Shown here piece by piece: positions 8,776 to 21,300 of a DNA stretch of 64,000 bases. The notes under the pieces are model-generated. The model was not told where the DNA came from, searched no databases, and saw nothing but the letters and a program-made list of their open reading frames with translations. The position numbers and the translations under genes were made by a program. The number at the start of each line of letters is the position of its first letter. Position 1 is the first letter of the stretch. Source of the DNA: Blastobasis lacticolella (lineage: Eukaryota > Arthropoda > Insecta > Lepidoptera > Blastobasidae); NCBI GenBank assembly GCA_905147135.1, contig LR990059.1:11307001-11371000 (forward strand), read 5' to 3'.

Positions 8776-11700
8776 ATATTTGATTCCATAAGCTTAATAA
8801 AAAGTAATTCATACCGGGAGGAAACAGCTACATAACTAACAACAATTATGAATGAGGATATACTGAATTAATTCTAAGAATATAAATGCTTCACGAAACT
8901 GTTTCCTTTAACTTTACGTAAAGAGAAAAATACAAACATCGAGGAGGATAATAAGTAGACTATTTACAATTTATGATCCAATAACTACGCAATACTCGTC
9001 ATCAAATAAATATGCTTAGACAAATAAATAAATGGACAAATATAGAAACTGTGTTTGCTGATATCTATTGACGGATATTATTAACAACTAATCGATAAAT
9101 TACAACAGTAATCTCGACGCAATTTGAAATTGCACTGAGGTTCAAATTGTTTGAAACGCGCTGTACAGGGCGTACGTTCTAATTTCGTTTTTCTTTTTCT
9201 TTTTAAATTCAAAATCAAAGAGTGTATTGTTTAGTACCACAGCGGCGCGCCCGCGTTGTCCACGCCATGAGTTAGTACCGGACAGATGTCGCACGCATTC
9301 CAGATGGACCCGCCGAGAATAGTCGACGCAGACTCACGCGCTTTTTTCGTCACAAAATTGAATACATAGAGTATACAGAGAGTTCTGCGCTCCAGGCCAC
9401 CCATAAATTTTTGAATTTCGAATGTTATCTTTTTTTAAACAAGAAACCCAATCACTGATTTAAAAAATCGGTTCATTGTCCGTAGCAAAAATGGAATTAA
9501 CGCGAAAATATTTAAAGGCGTTGATTTTTTATGATTTTAAAAGTTTACTGTCTCCGTTAATCTACACTGCTCGTCTTCAAAATGCTTTAGGGAGGGAAGA
9601 ACCATTATAATAGCAATGGATGAAATTCGCAACGCGAAAATATCTCCACCGGTGATGTACCAGCTTGAATTAATAAAAAAAAGGATTCATCCATCTCCTC
9701 GTCAATATCCCAAATGAACGATGTAGTCTAGGTACTATATGAATGATCTCCACATTTATTAATAGACTGTTGTTTAAATAAAAATACTTTATTTTTAAAT
9801 ATCCTCTAAGATCTTGCTCATCTTTCGCCACTTTTAACTCTAAATAACGTTAGAATATTAGAAACTCCCCAGGGACAGATGACATCGATATTTCAAGTTA
9901 CTTTTTGGCACCGGGCCTAGCTTTTGGCGGAAGAAACAAAACAAGAAACTAAATCGTTGAATGTAATTGGAACAATAAACTTGTGTCGTCATAGAATTAG
10001 TTTTATTGGGACAGAATTCCTCGTAATAAGATGTGTATTACTAGACCGCGTCGTAACTCGTACCCTACAATGTTGCTGCCCCGGTACCTTCGCCGTTCCT
10101 CTCATACTTAGTAACATGCAACCTCGAACAGAATGTCTCCACTAAACTTTTATTCACAAATGTGAACTCAAGTTCACATGTGTATGCTAGCACACTCGTA
10201 TTTCCCCAATAAAGAAGTAAAGAACACATTCTTTGATTTCGCAAAAAGAGACGTTAAATGATTACCTGCACTACTCCGCGCAGTATTTTCTCTTTACTGT
10301 CCCAAGTACCTACTTTCGCCGAAAAAATGAGTCCATATTTTCCTCTATAACGTTCAAGGAGAATCTATGCTGTGTATAATGTATATTTATATTGTGCTGG
10401 TGTGGGATCCATAAATAATTCGGTAGCATAAAGACCTACATGGCCGTGCACTCAACAAATTCCGACGGAACCCTTTATCCAATCATGGGTGTTACGGATC
10501 ACCGGGCTCCGGTGCGTAGAGCCACGTTCTGGCGAAATCCTGAGAGCGAATACATCAAACTGGCGGATGGTGCAGAAAGCTTTGCCTGAAAGCCTTACAA
10601 TGGAATCAGAATCCTATTTCTGTGTAACAGCTCGTCTGTGCTGGGAACAGTGCGTTAACATGGGGTCATTTTATCTGCCTATTGGAATACCAATCTTCGA
10701 CACATTAATGTGTAGGATGCAAAAAAAATCTAGGTATAAAAATATTAAAGCTAGTTAGTTAAATTTAGTTATAGATGACAATCTATCGGTAAATTTTAAA
10801 GGATATATAACGTTTTAAATGTGAAAAGAGCTAATAAATAACTTGTAAGAAAATCTTTTAATTACTATGAATGTAACAAATCATTTCTATGGAATAAAAT
10901 TAATCCTAAGGATTCACTTGGAAACGAAGTGTCGAATAATTGCTAATGCACGGTAATGCTGTTATTGATAATGTTTAGAACATGTCTTACACGTGTGGTG
11001 GACATAGACGTATTCGGTCATGATACAAGTTACAATTCGTCCGTCTCAAATAGTTAAACCGGAATTTAATTCAAAGTTGCGCTGCACGCCCAAATACCAG
11101 CCCGGACGCTGCATCTGTCGCAAATGCTGTTATCCCTCCCGAGTGCCGTCGCTCAGTAATAGTTTTCCACTCATTCCCACACCTCCCTTTCTAGGATAGC
11201 CTCAATTTGCCGTCGCCACGCTTGCTACCTCCCATAACTCCTCCATAATGTGGTTATCTGTTCTGTCGTGTCCCCCGCGTGCAATAAAATACAAAGCACT
11301 TTCGTTCTCTGACATTATTTGCTGAGAGATCGTGGAGCCCGTTGTTAACGCACTGCACCTACATATTTGATATCGAGGTTTTGGGCAAAAAAGGTGTGTT
11401 TTTTTCAGTGGCATCGTTGCTTTAGGGGGATAAAACAGCAAATAACGAGGTAATGTCCCTTACTTGCGTATCGTATTTCAATATAAGTATATCCTAATTG
11501 ATTAACATCAAATAAACTAACATAAATATTTAGTTACGCAGCAACATATAATAAACATCTCAATTGTAACATTTCTTGTGTATGTGTTTCATTGCAGACG
11601 TTGTTATTTATTTAGTAACAATATCAAAGCGATATTTTACGAGTATTTTAATAGATTTTATATAAACAATATTCTACGAAATTCATTCACAAGTAGCGCC

Positions 11701-13324
11701 GACATTTTTATAAATGCTGCTGATGGTACATTCATCAACAAGACTGAGATTACGTTGAAGGATAAGACGAATTTTTTGCCCCTTGATATAGGTAGATACT
11801 ATCGTATATTGCGTTTTTAAGTTTTTGATAGACCAATAATGCACTGCGACTACCTTGATGATGATGACAAAGTCATATAGACAAACTTCTAGACATAATC
11901 CGGATAAATATTCCAATTCGAAATAAATTAACACACATTAACGAGATCTGACCGTTGAATGTTTATGTTTCAGTTTATTTTCTGTGATACCGCATTGACG
12001 CGTCCCGAAGCCGCGGTGACTCATGATAACATATTTAGGTTACTGGGTAGGCATTCGTCTAAAATGTCAATGAGGCGCGACAGTATCCGCTAATCTCACA
12101 AATTAGACGGCCAAGTGTAATTTTATGAGCCGTCGAGTGCTTTCAGAGATCAAGATGAACTCGTTTGACGGTACCCGTGAATACACTTGATCAATTATTT
12201 CATGTTCATTCGTGTTTAGTGAAGTCGTCGTTTAATTTTCTTAACAACGTATTTGGTTTATACATTTAATAGAAACATAGTATATAATCAATGAAACCAA
12301 ATAATGTTGTTAATGTTGCATTCCTGATAGAGTCTGAAAATTTCATTTTAGATTAATAATGATCATCATCTTCTTAGTGCCTATCCCTTCTTATGACAGG
12401 ACCTGCTTTTTTAATTTTCTTCCTCCACTTCGGACGGCATATCTATAGCACCCTCACGTCGTTGGCTCTTGCATCCATGAACGACGATAAATGCACGAAA
12501 ACATCTTAAAGCTGCACAGCATAGTAGATGGACATAGTTAAAGCGCCCTAATAATCTGGTATTGCACTACGATTACACTGAGTTATTTGCTGCACAGTAA
12601 AATTATCCTTCACACTGTTATCACATAATAATGCGGAAGTTTATATAGTACCTAAAGAAAGTCTGTCATTGTGTGTTGGGTTATCGCAAAATCGACAGTA
12701 TAATGCCAAAATAACCTTCTGTTATTAAAAAAACTAGCCAAAGAAGTTAGAAGCTACGTCACTATGATATGCAGTATGCGCCCTCCTGAAAATAATCCTG
12801 GCAGCGCCCATGCACAGAAGCAGTAGCTGTATGTAATTTAAACCTCACCGGTCAGCAAGCAAGAACCATGCAAGAACTCCAACCAATAAATTCCCGGTCA
12901 ATCTTGAACTTTGAAGCCTAAAAAGTGCGGTAATAAATCCCGCATTTGAACCGGCGGCCCAACTTTCCGGATTAGTTGTCCGGTTGTTCGCGAGAGTCAG
13001 GTGATCCGGGAACTTGCCCGGGTAGTTGTGAGGCCGGACAACTTTTTCCAACTACACGTAGAAAATTAACGTTCGCACGAAGCTGACCCGTGCCGGGATC
13101 GACTGGTTGCTGGACTCGAGTTCGTTACCGGAACACGATGCTGAATGCTAATAGTTCTATGTCTACGTAACCTGAGCGTTTGAATCGACTGAATTCGTTG
13201 CAGGCGAAAGCCTTTCTCCTAATATTCCTTCCTTTAACAATCTTTTACGCATTTGCCTTTTGTCTAATCAATTGCATCATGTTTATTGTAAAGCTAGTGG
13301 TCTCCAGTTTTATCTGTTTGGTAA
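8776..13324. other. long stretch without a recognised gene
   Basis: Mostly AT-rich. Frames at 9924-10145, 10489-10758 and 11578-11820 are open but have no recognisable domain and no convincing splice context. 9230-9420 is GC-richer. 12362-12500 (TCATCATCTTCTTAGTGCC...) may be a dispersed repeat. 12974-12983 (AGTTGTCCGG) and 13034-13043 are 10-bp inverted arms in a GC-rich patch. Confidence 0.35.
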
Positions 13325-13665
13325 GAGAGGTAGGGCATAGCGGGGTATCTCGTTCGAATTGGAGCCGCCCGACTGGGGAAGTACCTCCACCTTACAGAAT
13401 ATCGCAGCTAAATAATACTCTTTTAAATAGTATTGTGTTTCTGCCGGTGAGTAAGGTTTCCAGTGCTCCATGGGGTGGGGATTTGGGGAACCGTGGCTGT
13501 GGCAGTGGAGTGGCATTTGCTTTTTGCTGCCAGAGCAACGTGTTATAGAGGTGGGCAACGCATTAGCGATACTCTTGGTGTTGCTAATGTCTATAGGCAG
13601 TGGTGACCACTTTCCATCAGGTGGCCCGCTTGCCTGTTTGCCTACCGTAAAACATTAAAAAAAAA
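13325..13665 (+). mobile_element. retroposon 3' region of a common lepidopteran family ('V')
   Basis: Contains GGGGTATCTCGTTCGAATTG, CGCCCGACTGGGGAAGTACC, CTTACAGAATATCGCAGCTA, GTGCTCCATGGGGTGGGGAT, then GTGACCACTTTCCATCAGGT, GGCCCGCTTGCCTGTTTGCC and a poly-A run near 13655. I recognise this block order from many lepidopteran genomes. The CCATCAGGTGGCCCG...TGTTTGCC end is shared with 41650-41870, 46008-46112, 57003-57150 and 58240-58345. The 122-codon frame here is not a host gene. Confidence 0.65.
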
Positions 13666-15612
13666 AACTGCTATGTTCTGCCGCACCGATCACTAGTTTT
13701 TATTTAGCCGTTTAATAGTACTTCTTTTGCAGACAAAATTATCATTGATATATAAATATATTTTAAATAGTTTGATTCATTCATTTACAATAGTTTCTTA
13801 ACTGCCTCACAAACACTCTAATTTGAATTTCACACACTACATTTGGAAATAGAGTCATATAACTGGCTTTTTTTATTACATAATTTTTATAATAAAAAAT
13901 ACTATAGAGACGATGTAACCATGGACTTTATTATTTCTTCGGAGAATAGCGTAAATATTTCCTAAACCGATTAAAAGAATTTTTAGTTCTAACAAATAAT
14001 TTAACTATTATCATTAAGTCCAATTCTAATACTATTCTCCTACCGTACGTAAAAAGCCCAAACTCAGATAAAGCTACGAATACGACACTTACGTAATTGC
14101 AGCTTATTTACCCAGCATATGTTTACGTCGGCGTCGGCACGGCATGTTTGCGCCGCGAACTTGCCAGTATGTGCGGCTTAAACTTAGTTGTGCTTAGTTT
14201 TAACTTCGCAAATCCATCTTGGATTAGTGGCGGGCCCCGACCGCTTTCGTACGATGGCCGGGGCGGTCGCAGTGTCCGTAAGGTCTCTAACTAAATTAAT
14301 AATATAATCAAACGCTCCTGTTTAGTGCGGAAATGTCGTTTCGTGCTCGAAAATTAACAGCCTGAAAGAGGTTGGCGCTTGAGGGGTTGGAAGATGTATG
14401 CTCATGTTTTCGTATGTATATTGTATATATAGGTACCTATGGATGGATGTTGTGTATACGTCGATGTTCGTCTCTCGATAACGCAAGCATGGCCGTGCAT
14501 TACTTGATTACTACGCTCTGTCCTTCCTTCTTATTAAGTGTGTTGTATAGAATCCAAGATTTTACAAGCTTTATTAATATTATGAAATTCGTGCCTTACA
14601 CGAGATTGGACGCGTTCATTGTTTTGTCTCTTACTGGGCTTACATAAAACGGGTATTGAAACGGGGCATCACGTTGAACTGTATAAAGTTAATATGTAGC
14701 CGACTACCTATTTATTTATGTAGGGTTACTTTAAATTAATTTTAAAAAGCCATCTGTAGGTATAATACAAAATTAAATTTTTCACAATTTCAGAGTTGGT
14801 GGCATAGTAAAAGCTCTTTGTAAGAGAAGTAGAGTAGCTAACTTTTCAGTTCACAAGTGTTAACCAACCGTCTGATTCAGCAGCGTATACACGAAAAGCA
14901 AATCCACACAGAACCGATGCTAAAAAAGGACAATAATACAGCAAACACTCTCACATAGATAAGGTAAACATTCGCGTCTAGCAATTCATGTTTCCTTTGT
15001 AAATCTGCGCGTCGGCTTTGGCTCGCAGTCCCAGTTATCGGTGGGCCGGTCCCAAATAAAAAACTCATCAATATCTCTCTCCTCGGTCCCGGCGACTGTT
15101 AGCAAACTCTTCGCCTAGACAGGGAGGTATTCAGGTTCACTCGAAGGGGGTCCTGGTCCAAAAAATGTAGCTCATATTATTAAGTCAAAATATGTTCGGG
15201 TGCAGGTGGATGCTGAATGCGGCAAGCCGAGGCTGGGTGCATTGACACTAATTGGGGGAAACAAACGTTCAGTATTACGAAACATCGTCCTGGATCCTTG
15301 GTGCTACTATTTTATCACCACTAAACGTAAAATACTTTAGAATTAACTTCATAACACCGTTTATAAACGAGCTGCGCTGTGTTAAAATAAGTTTGCGTCG
15401 TAGAAAACTCTGCACAACGCTTCCAAAATATATTGCGGGTACAAAATGAATTCTGAAACAACGTTAAAATTAAAGTCCAAACTAAAACTGAATTTAGGTT
15501 TAAAAGAGAACTTATAGAATTTTTGTAAAATTTTCATAAAATGACGTGACAAATAAGAAACTAAAAAGGTAATGTACAATAATGTTGCTCTTTTAACAAC
15601 TAATAGCATGAT
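13666..15612. other. no gene recognised
   Basis: AT-rich, with a GC-richer patch at 14100-14290 that is open for 65 codons but carries no motif. Frames at 14372-14647 and 15252-15449 are unremarkable. Confidence 0.35.
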
Positions 15613-15741
15613 GTAATGTGGCGGGAGGTCCGCCTTGACCATGATCCAGGATTTTACTTGATCTTCCAAATCCTAGATCATAGTCAAAGCGGGCCCAAGC
15701 GCGTGAAAACACAACTAGATCATTAACACCAAGATAATTAT
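15613..15741. mobile_element. two SINE ends of the GATGAT-tail family, head to head
   Basis: 15628-15658 carries the minus-strand segment GTCCGCCTTGACCATGATCC. Directly after it, 15664-15735 carries the plus-strand segment TAGATCATAGTCAAAGCGGG, then CGCGTGAAAACACAACTAGA and CATTAACACCAAGATAAT. The junction forms an imperfect inverted repeat and could result from two insertions or a rearranged copy. Confidence 0.6.
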
Positions 15742-16156
15742 TCCTGATGTTTATGTACGTTTCCAGTTTATTATATAATAAATCCGGTCCAAGTTTCCAG
15801 GTCTTAGACAAGAGCTGTCACATCAGGGGCCTCACTTAAGTAATTTAAATACTCACACAGCTCACAAAAAAATATGAAGAATAGAACCAAACTCAACTTT
15901 AATCCTTTTTAGAGTACATAAATACTTTTCCTTTTGCATTTAGCATACTAAATGCTTCAACTTGCTAAATTGTCACTAAAACGGTGTCTGTTCATTCCTA
16001 TCTTGTTTTACGTGACCTCCAGGGGAGAATTGGATAAGTTTGTACAAAAACCGTTTCTCTTTCTAAACAAAAGGTGAACACCCCTTGTAAGGATGTATAG
16101 GAATAAGGTATAGACAAGCGACTTTATACTAACATTGACCTAAATATCTTCATTTT
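15742..16156. other. no gene recognised
   Basis: AT-rich with no open frame of interest and no block shared with other parts of the window. Confidence 0.4.
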
Positions 16157-16408
16157 TTAACCCACGACGAAAAAAGAGAGGGTTCACGTGTGTAGGTAGA
16201 TACACATACCTACTCGAATGTGTATCTGGGGCTTTGTGTTTCGTCGAATCGTAGCTCCCGAACGGATGGACCAATTTGGATATCATTCATTAATCGAGAT
16301 TCTCACCTTAGTTTCATTAAAATCGGTTCTGTAGTTTAGAAAATATATAAGTTTCAGTAAACTAGGTCGCTGGTTATCCGACTTTTTCTGTCGGTTAGAT
16401 TATCTTAG
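16157..16408 (+). mobile_element. dispersed element 'N', copy 1
   Basis: Starts TTAACCCACGACGAAAAAAG, contains CGTAGCTCCCGAACGGATGG and ends near TTTCTGTCGGTTAGATTAT. The same start, middle and end occur at 28446-28690, and the middle is inverted at 41101-41272. It is non-coding, about 250 bp, with consistent ends, so a non-autonomous mobile element is likely. Superfamily unknown. Confidence 0.55.
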
Positions 16409-16794
16409 TTTATTTTTAAATAGGATTTATTTGGCTTAAAGAGTAAAAGGTGTGACGTTATGTATGTTTATACTCTAGTGTTTAATTTTCGAGTTAGAAA
16501 ATTAATGAGTTGTCATTAATTTTGTTACAAGGTTTATGTTTTTTCTCAATTCAAAAATGAGAAAAACAAAGCTATTGTCCGAATTTATATGACGTTAAAT
16601 TAGCTTCATACTACATTGGGGTATCCCAAAATAATTCTAAGACGTTTTTATCTTATGATAATTTCTTTACTCATCTCTTTGTGTTTGCGTTTTTGGCCTG
16701 CCTCTTCGTCCTTGCAGATTTCAGTAACAATTTAAATGTATTAAAGTGTACCTTGCCGCCGTGCATTGTACTTTACTGTCACGACAAAAATACG
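16409..16794. other. no gene recognised
   Basis: AT-rich. The start of the 60-codon frame here simply runs into the LINE tail that follows. Confidence 0.4.
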
Positions 16795-16876
16795 AGCTCC
16801 ATCTTCGGCCGCATCGTCACTTACCAACACGAGAAATGGCGGTCAAATGCCTGTCTCATCTAATATAAAAAAGGCC
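16795..16876 (+). mobile_element. LINE 3' terminal scrap, CR1/jockey-like
   Basis: CTCCATCTTCGGCCGCATCG, then TCACTTACCAACACGAG, AATGGCGGTCAAATGCCTGT and CTCATCTAATATAAAAAA. It matches the end of 1-360 and keeps the short A tail. About 80 bp of a severely 5'-truncated insertion. Confidence 0.75.
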
Positions 16877-17549
16877 ACGATACGAGAGATGGACCCAAAA
16901 TACATGAATGTACATACTACTTTCGCATTAAGTAGGTACCTATTGATCTTTTAGTCTCCCTATCTTTCACGGTTTCATACAGATATACATATAACGGATA
17001 GGAGTAATGAAGTCACAAACAAAAATAATCAAAGATATTATTTTTACATAATCACTTCCCAGAATATTGGGACGGTCGAAAATTCTTGAAATCCGATCAC
17101 TCTCTCATACCCATATAATTAAAATTGTTGTAACATATGTTAAATGGTGTAAAAGCCATTGGTAGAATTCCGCTTATTGTTATTAAAATAAATTCCGTGT
17201 CAGCGATGATTATCGGAATCGTAAATTCACACTGAACGAAATGTTTTAATTAAAAATATTAATCAAACATGACGACTTAATTAAAATACCCCGCGTTGAA
17301 ATTGCTCGTGGGGTATAAAAATAATGATCATAAATTAAATTAATTAATAGCCTAATGACAAGCACGCGTGACATAATTATTTGTGAGTAATTATTTCGCT
17401 GTTTGCCCTCTATGGAGAGTGAGACATTGGTAGAAGAAACACACGAATATGTGTAAAATCATTTTCATTCCTCTAAAACATTACTACTTGATGCATTGTA
17501 AAATAATTCAATAAAGTTTTTTCAATTTTATTCGTTTCATGCTCGGCGT
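16877..17549. other. no gene recognised
   Basis: AT-rich, no motif and no shared block seen. Confidence 0.4.
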
Positions 17550-17668
17550 GCCCTAAAACTTGTACCATGGAGGACTTGTTCGAGGCCAGTTCAAACACTG
17601 TATGCGTCGCCGAATACTGGGCGAATAAATTATAAGTCAGAGTTTAGTCCATCGACTCGATAAGAAGA
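17550..17668 (+). repeat. dispersed repeat 'P', copy 1
   Basis: Blocks CCTAAAACTTGTACCATGGA, GGACTTGTTCGAGGCCAGTT, ATACTGGGCGAATAAA and AGAGTTTAGTCCATCGACTC ending GATAAGAAG. The same blocks occur at 50563-50668 and, shortened, at 62010-62083, always plus strand and always ending at GATAAGAAG. No coding or structural clue to its class. Confidence 0.6.
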
Positions 17669-18466
17669 ATTTTATTGAGTGCTCAAAAACAGAGATGTCA
17701 AGTTAAGACTCCGGAGAGTTTTATGAATTAAATCACCTTTTGTACGATATTGATGGAAGATGAGTAATAAGGTTTTAAATAAGTAGCTAAAAAATATAAC
17801 TAACTAAATTGTTAGTTTAGTTTAATTATCTCAAGGTTTCATGTTTCTTTATTTAATTAGAATAAATATTTAGCGATACAAAAAAAGTTAATTGTACACT
17901 CAGAATAAGTATCTCAAAGAAAAAAATCAAGTGCGCTTTATGCAAAATCTTTATTTCTTTCTCTAATTAATACTGCCTCACTGATGAGATAATGCAACCG
18001 TGTGTGGCCTAGAAACCAGAAATTAATGCCAATTGCCACTGTGACCAGGACGCCTAGCCGCCAATTAGTCTGATTTAGCACAGCGCGAAATCTAGAATGT
18101 AGATACCCACATACGTATAGACGCATGAATTATCACAGGAGTTCACTGGTGACGTGAATGATAAGCACATGTCGATACACCTTAACTTCAAGCTGCTATA
18201 CTGACGCGTCAAGTAGTAAGTACTTCGAATACGCAGTCCATCCATTCAAAGGAGTCATGTCAGGAGTCAGGAGACAAGTAAATAAATAAACAAATTCATC
18301 CCTCAGGGATACGTAAGTATAGCGGTAGTAGAGGGCCGCAAGTTCTTTTGCCTCTTTCACATATTTTATACGTGGCGTATGAACTTTTTAGTAATTTTTT
18401 GTTGTTATTAGTGTGCCAAAAACGACACTAATGATAACATTTTGGGATTAGATATTAGCTGATTGA
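17669..18466. other. no gene recognised
   Basis: AT-rich. The short frame at 17938-18126 (minus) has no motif. Confidence 0.4.
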
Positions 18467-18662
18467 TAATTTTCACCACTCATCATCATCTTGGCGTTAA
18501 TTTTCCGGTTGTGTTCTCGAGAATGTGGGCCCCGGATCCGCCTTGACCATGATCCAGGATTTGGCGATCAGGTAATTACAGTGGAGTGACTGCCATCTGA
18601 CCTCCGCGACCCTGCTACTAGGGGAAACTGACCAGATTGAATCATGGTTAATTTTCACCACT
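18467..18662 (-). mobile_element. SINE-like GATGAT-tail retroposon, copy C, with perfect target duplication
   Basis: A 168-bp insert (18481-18648) lies between two exact copies of TAATTTTCACCACT (18467-18480, 18649-18662). On the plus strand it begins CATCATCATCTTGGCGTTAA, so the (GAT)n tail belongs to the minus strand. It continues with CGCCTTGACCATGATCC, CCATCTGACCTCCGCGACCC and GGGAAACTGACCAGATTGA. It is 5'-truncated relative to 30876-31138. An exact 14-bp duplication suggests a fairly recent insertion. Confidence 0.9.
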
Positions 18663-18999
18663 GCCATATTATTATTACACCGTATGGCGATTACTTTGTA
18701 TCTAAAGGGAATCTTCTAGTACGGTACAAAAAATATATAGTCACATTCTGTTTTGACATTCATTTCTTTTTGTAAAAGTGGTCCATAGAACCGGTGGTCA
18801 AAATTACTTCATAAATGTAATGTTTTTTGTTAGAAAATCGTTCTTGTATTAGTCATATCTAAAACTATAAACATTACCCAAGGGTTTTCAACAAAATTTT
18901 ACCAAGAGAATAAAATAAAAATATTTAAAACGTTTTAAAAAGGAATCGTATTTTCATTTTTATTAAAAGAAAACCAGGTGCTGGTCCATTTAAAGAACT
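18663..18999. other. no gene recognised
   Basis: AT-rich spacer between a SINE and a MITE. Confidence 0.4.
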
Positions 19000-19107
19000 T
19001 AGCCCCACTTGCACCAATTCTTGAACACTTTAAAAAAAAATTCTGTGTGAGGTTTTTTGTTTAAGTATAATCTAATGCGTTTAAGAATTTGGTGCAACCC
19101 GCCCTTA
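19000..19107. mobile_element. short palindromic MITE 'R'
   Basis: The left end CCCACTTGCACCAATTCTTG is mirrored at the right end by TTTAAGAATTTGGTGCAACC, giving about 25 bp of imperfect terminal inverted repeat around a T-rich centre. A half copy (AAGAATTTAGTGCAAGTGAG) is at 22303-22338. TA or TTA at both margins suggests a small TA-target DNA element. Confidence 0.6.
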
Positions 19108-19625
19108 ATCTAATACTCTACTCATTATATTTAGTACTCTGTAATATCGGTTTTCCCCATACAAAAGCGTATTGCGAATTAATTATGTACGTGGTAGAGC
19201 GAGCGCCGTATATGATTTGTGGTCTATAGTTTTCGGTTGATTGGAGACAAGCTCCAATTGAGAGCGGTGTCTGGTGGACCGAACTTGATGCGTCACATCA
19301 GACGGATGTATTGTTTATTGATATGTATTTAGTTAGAATTACAACTAGTTATTTAGGTACAGTGGGCGAGGATTTTACTGTACGACCCGACTATGATGGC
19401 GCGATTACATTGGGACGTTTCCACGAATTCGGAGAGTATAGGGAATTCGGCTAACGAGTCGTGCGTACGTTGAGGACGTACGGCAGTAGTAGAATAATAT
19501 ACCTATATCCACAATGTATTTATATTTAGACAGTTCTGGATAAGTATAGCGCACGTTTTATGGGCGTCTATTGTCACATCACACGTTAGTATGTGATATA
19601 TTTTTATAAGCGGTAGGTGTAAGTT
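19108..19625. other. no gene recognised
   Basis: Unassigned sequence, GC-richer at 19200-19470, without open frames or repeats that I recognise. Confidence 0.4.
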
Positions 19626-19774
19626 TCAGTAAGGTGGCAAATAAGTGTTCGGCCTGCCTGATGGAAAGCAGTCACCGCAGCTATGGACGTTTTCAATACC
19701 AGGGGCCCACAATTTCAATACCCACGCGTTGCGGTAACCATAAAAACCTTTTCACCCCTTACTTGAAGAGCTCC
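19626..19774 (-). mobile_element. LINE 3' tail (GVKGFL-type ORF2 end)
   Basis: AAGGTGGCAAATAAGTG, GGCCTGCCTGATGGAAAGCA, GTCACCGCAGCTATGGACG and ACCCACGCGTTGCGGTAACC. It is the same tail as 40801-41100 (minus), with an insertion of about 15 bp around 19710. A 5'-truncated copy. Confidence 0.75.
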
Positions 19775-20398
19775 AAAAAAGTGAGCTGAGAAAGGGCTGT
19801 GTTCTATCGTGCATGCATGTTTTAGTTAATTTGTTTTATATAAATAAATAAAATATATTATGTTTTTGGCAATGCAATTGATTTACCTATGTATTGTGCA
19901 AATCACCATCACCATCAAATGAACTAATTAGTCATTATGCCTATTCGGGCAAACGACCTAATGTAATTGCACCTTAAATCGAATTATTCGAATATTCGAC
20001 CGAGTTCAGCAGACCCCGCGAGCGAATCGCGTTTCACGGAACAAATGTTTCATGCAACAGCACAATTGTTGCACGTAACAGGTAATTTCAAATTATTCAG
20101 TCTCAAATTTCAGATTCTAAATGTAGGATGCATCGTTATTGTCTAAATGTGTTTCCTTGCCTGGCTAGTGTGAATGGCGGGGAAGTAGAATACGTACCGT
20201 ATAAAGTACTAATAGGATTACATGGTACATTGTATCTAATATGATTAGTACACGTTATAAAGGCCACAGTAGAAAAGCTTTTCGTCAAATAGACCAATTA
20301 ATTCAATCTCGATAACTAAAAATACTTTACTAAAGTCATATTGCGTTATTCTTGTCAATCATGTCAGCTATCATCTATCAGCACTCCAAAAAATATTA
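19775..20398. other. no gene recognised
   Basis: AT-rich, no motif or shared block seen. Confidence 0.4.
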
Positions 20399-20660
20399 GA
20401 CTGTAAGGGCGCCGTTGGTTATCCTACGTCATCGAGTAGAAGAAAAAATCTACTTTGTAGCGATAGTACTGGTTTAGGAGGCCCACAAAACGATTGTCTT
20501 CCCGTGCACAATCTAGCACAAAAAACTTTTTTGTTTGTTTTAGTAACGATCGTACTTACATATCCTCTTATGTGGGTTCTAGAAGTAAAAGAAACCGGCC
20601 TCACATCCTCTTGGCATAGTTTCACTTTTCAGCCAAATTAGTCATCAAAAAGAAAAGTGA
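20399..20660 (+). mobile_element. inverted-repeat element 'U', copy 2
   Basis: GACTGTAAGGGCGCCG, GTTATCCTACGTCATCGAGT, CTACTTTGTAGCGATAGTA, CCCGTGCACAAT, ATATCCTCTTATGTGGGTTC and CTCACATCCTCTTGG follow 5553-5793 in order. The GGCGCCCTC right end seen in copy 1 is absent, so the copy is truncated or its end has diverged. Confidence 0.6.
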
Positions 20661-21300
20661 AAGACTGATCTCTGCAGTCTGGAATTTCTCTTGTACTGGA
20701 CCTAGGATAATGTTTTGATATTTACATGTTCTCTTACTGGGCCAGCCTGTATAAGTATCGTCTATCCGGTGCGCAAGACGGTGTATTATACAAACTGTGT
20801 TACATAACACTCGCTCTATTAGTTAGACCCCGTTTACGCGTAAACAAACAAGCTAGGTACCAAGAAAAAAGCGTAACCTCAGCGTTCGCGTTGATACATC
20901 GCTGACGAATCCATTAAACGGATTACATTCTTGGCTCGGCGACAATACGACAAAAACAACGTAACGACGCACTGGGGGCACACAAAACAGGAGATATTGT
21001 GCGGAAATGCTTATCTCTAAATTGCTGGGGAATGGAAAGAGTTGCTTAATTGTGTACTCGCCAAACGAGCTTATCCAGATTTTGCGCGAAATAAGTAGGT
21101 GAACTGTAGTGACTGTTCTACAGTCGACTCTAACAAAGCGCAACATTTTTAAAGAGCCTTTGAGTAGCAGTATTTGGTCGACCCCTATTTTTATGTAACT
21201 GAGAAACACTTTTTGCTACGTATGTTCCAATTAGGTCAGATGTGTTAGAACTTTATGCAAATAAACGAATGTACATGGCGACCGAATTCGTATTAAGTAG
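20661..21300. other. no gene recognised
   Basis: Minus-strand frames at 20622-20810 and 20853-21209 are open (up to 118 codons) but have no recognisable motif or splice context. Confidence 0.35.

Noticed and set aside
12974..13043. GC-rich inverted repeat as a MITE
   Set aside because: Arms of 10 bp around 50 bp are within chance, and no second copy or duplication is seen.
13180..13558. 122-codon plus frame and 82-codon minus frame as a gene
   Set aside because: The sequence is a recognised retroposon 3' region ending in CCATCAGGTGGCCC and poly-A.
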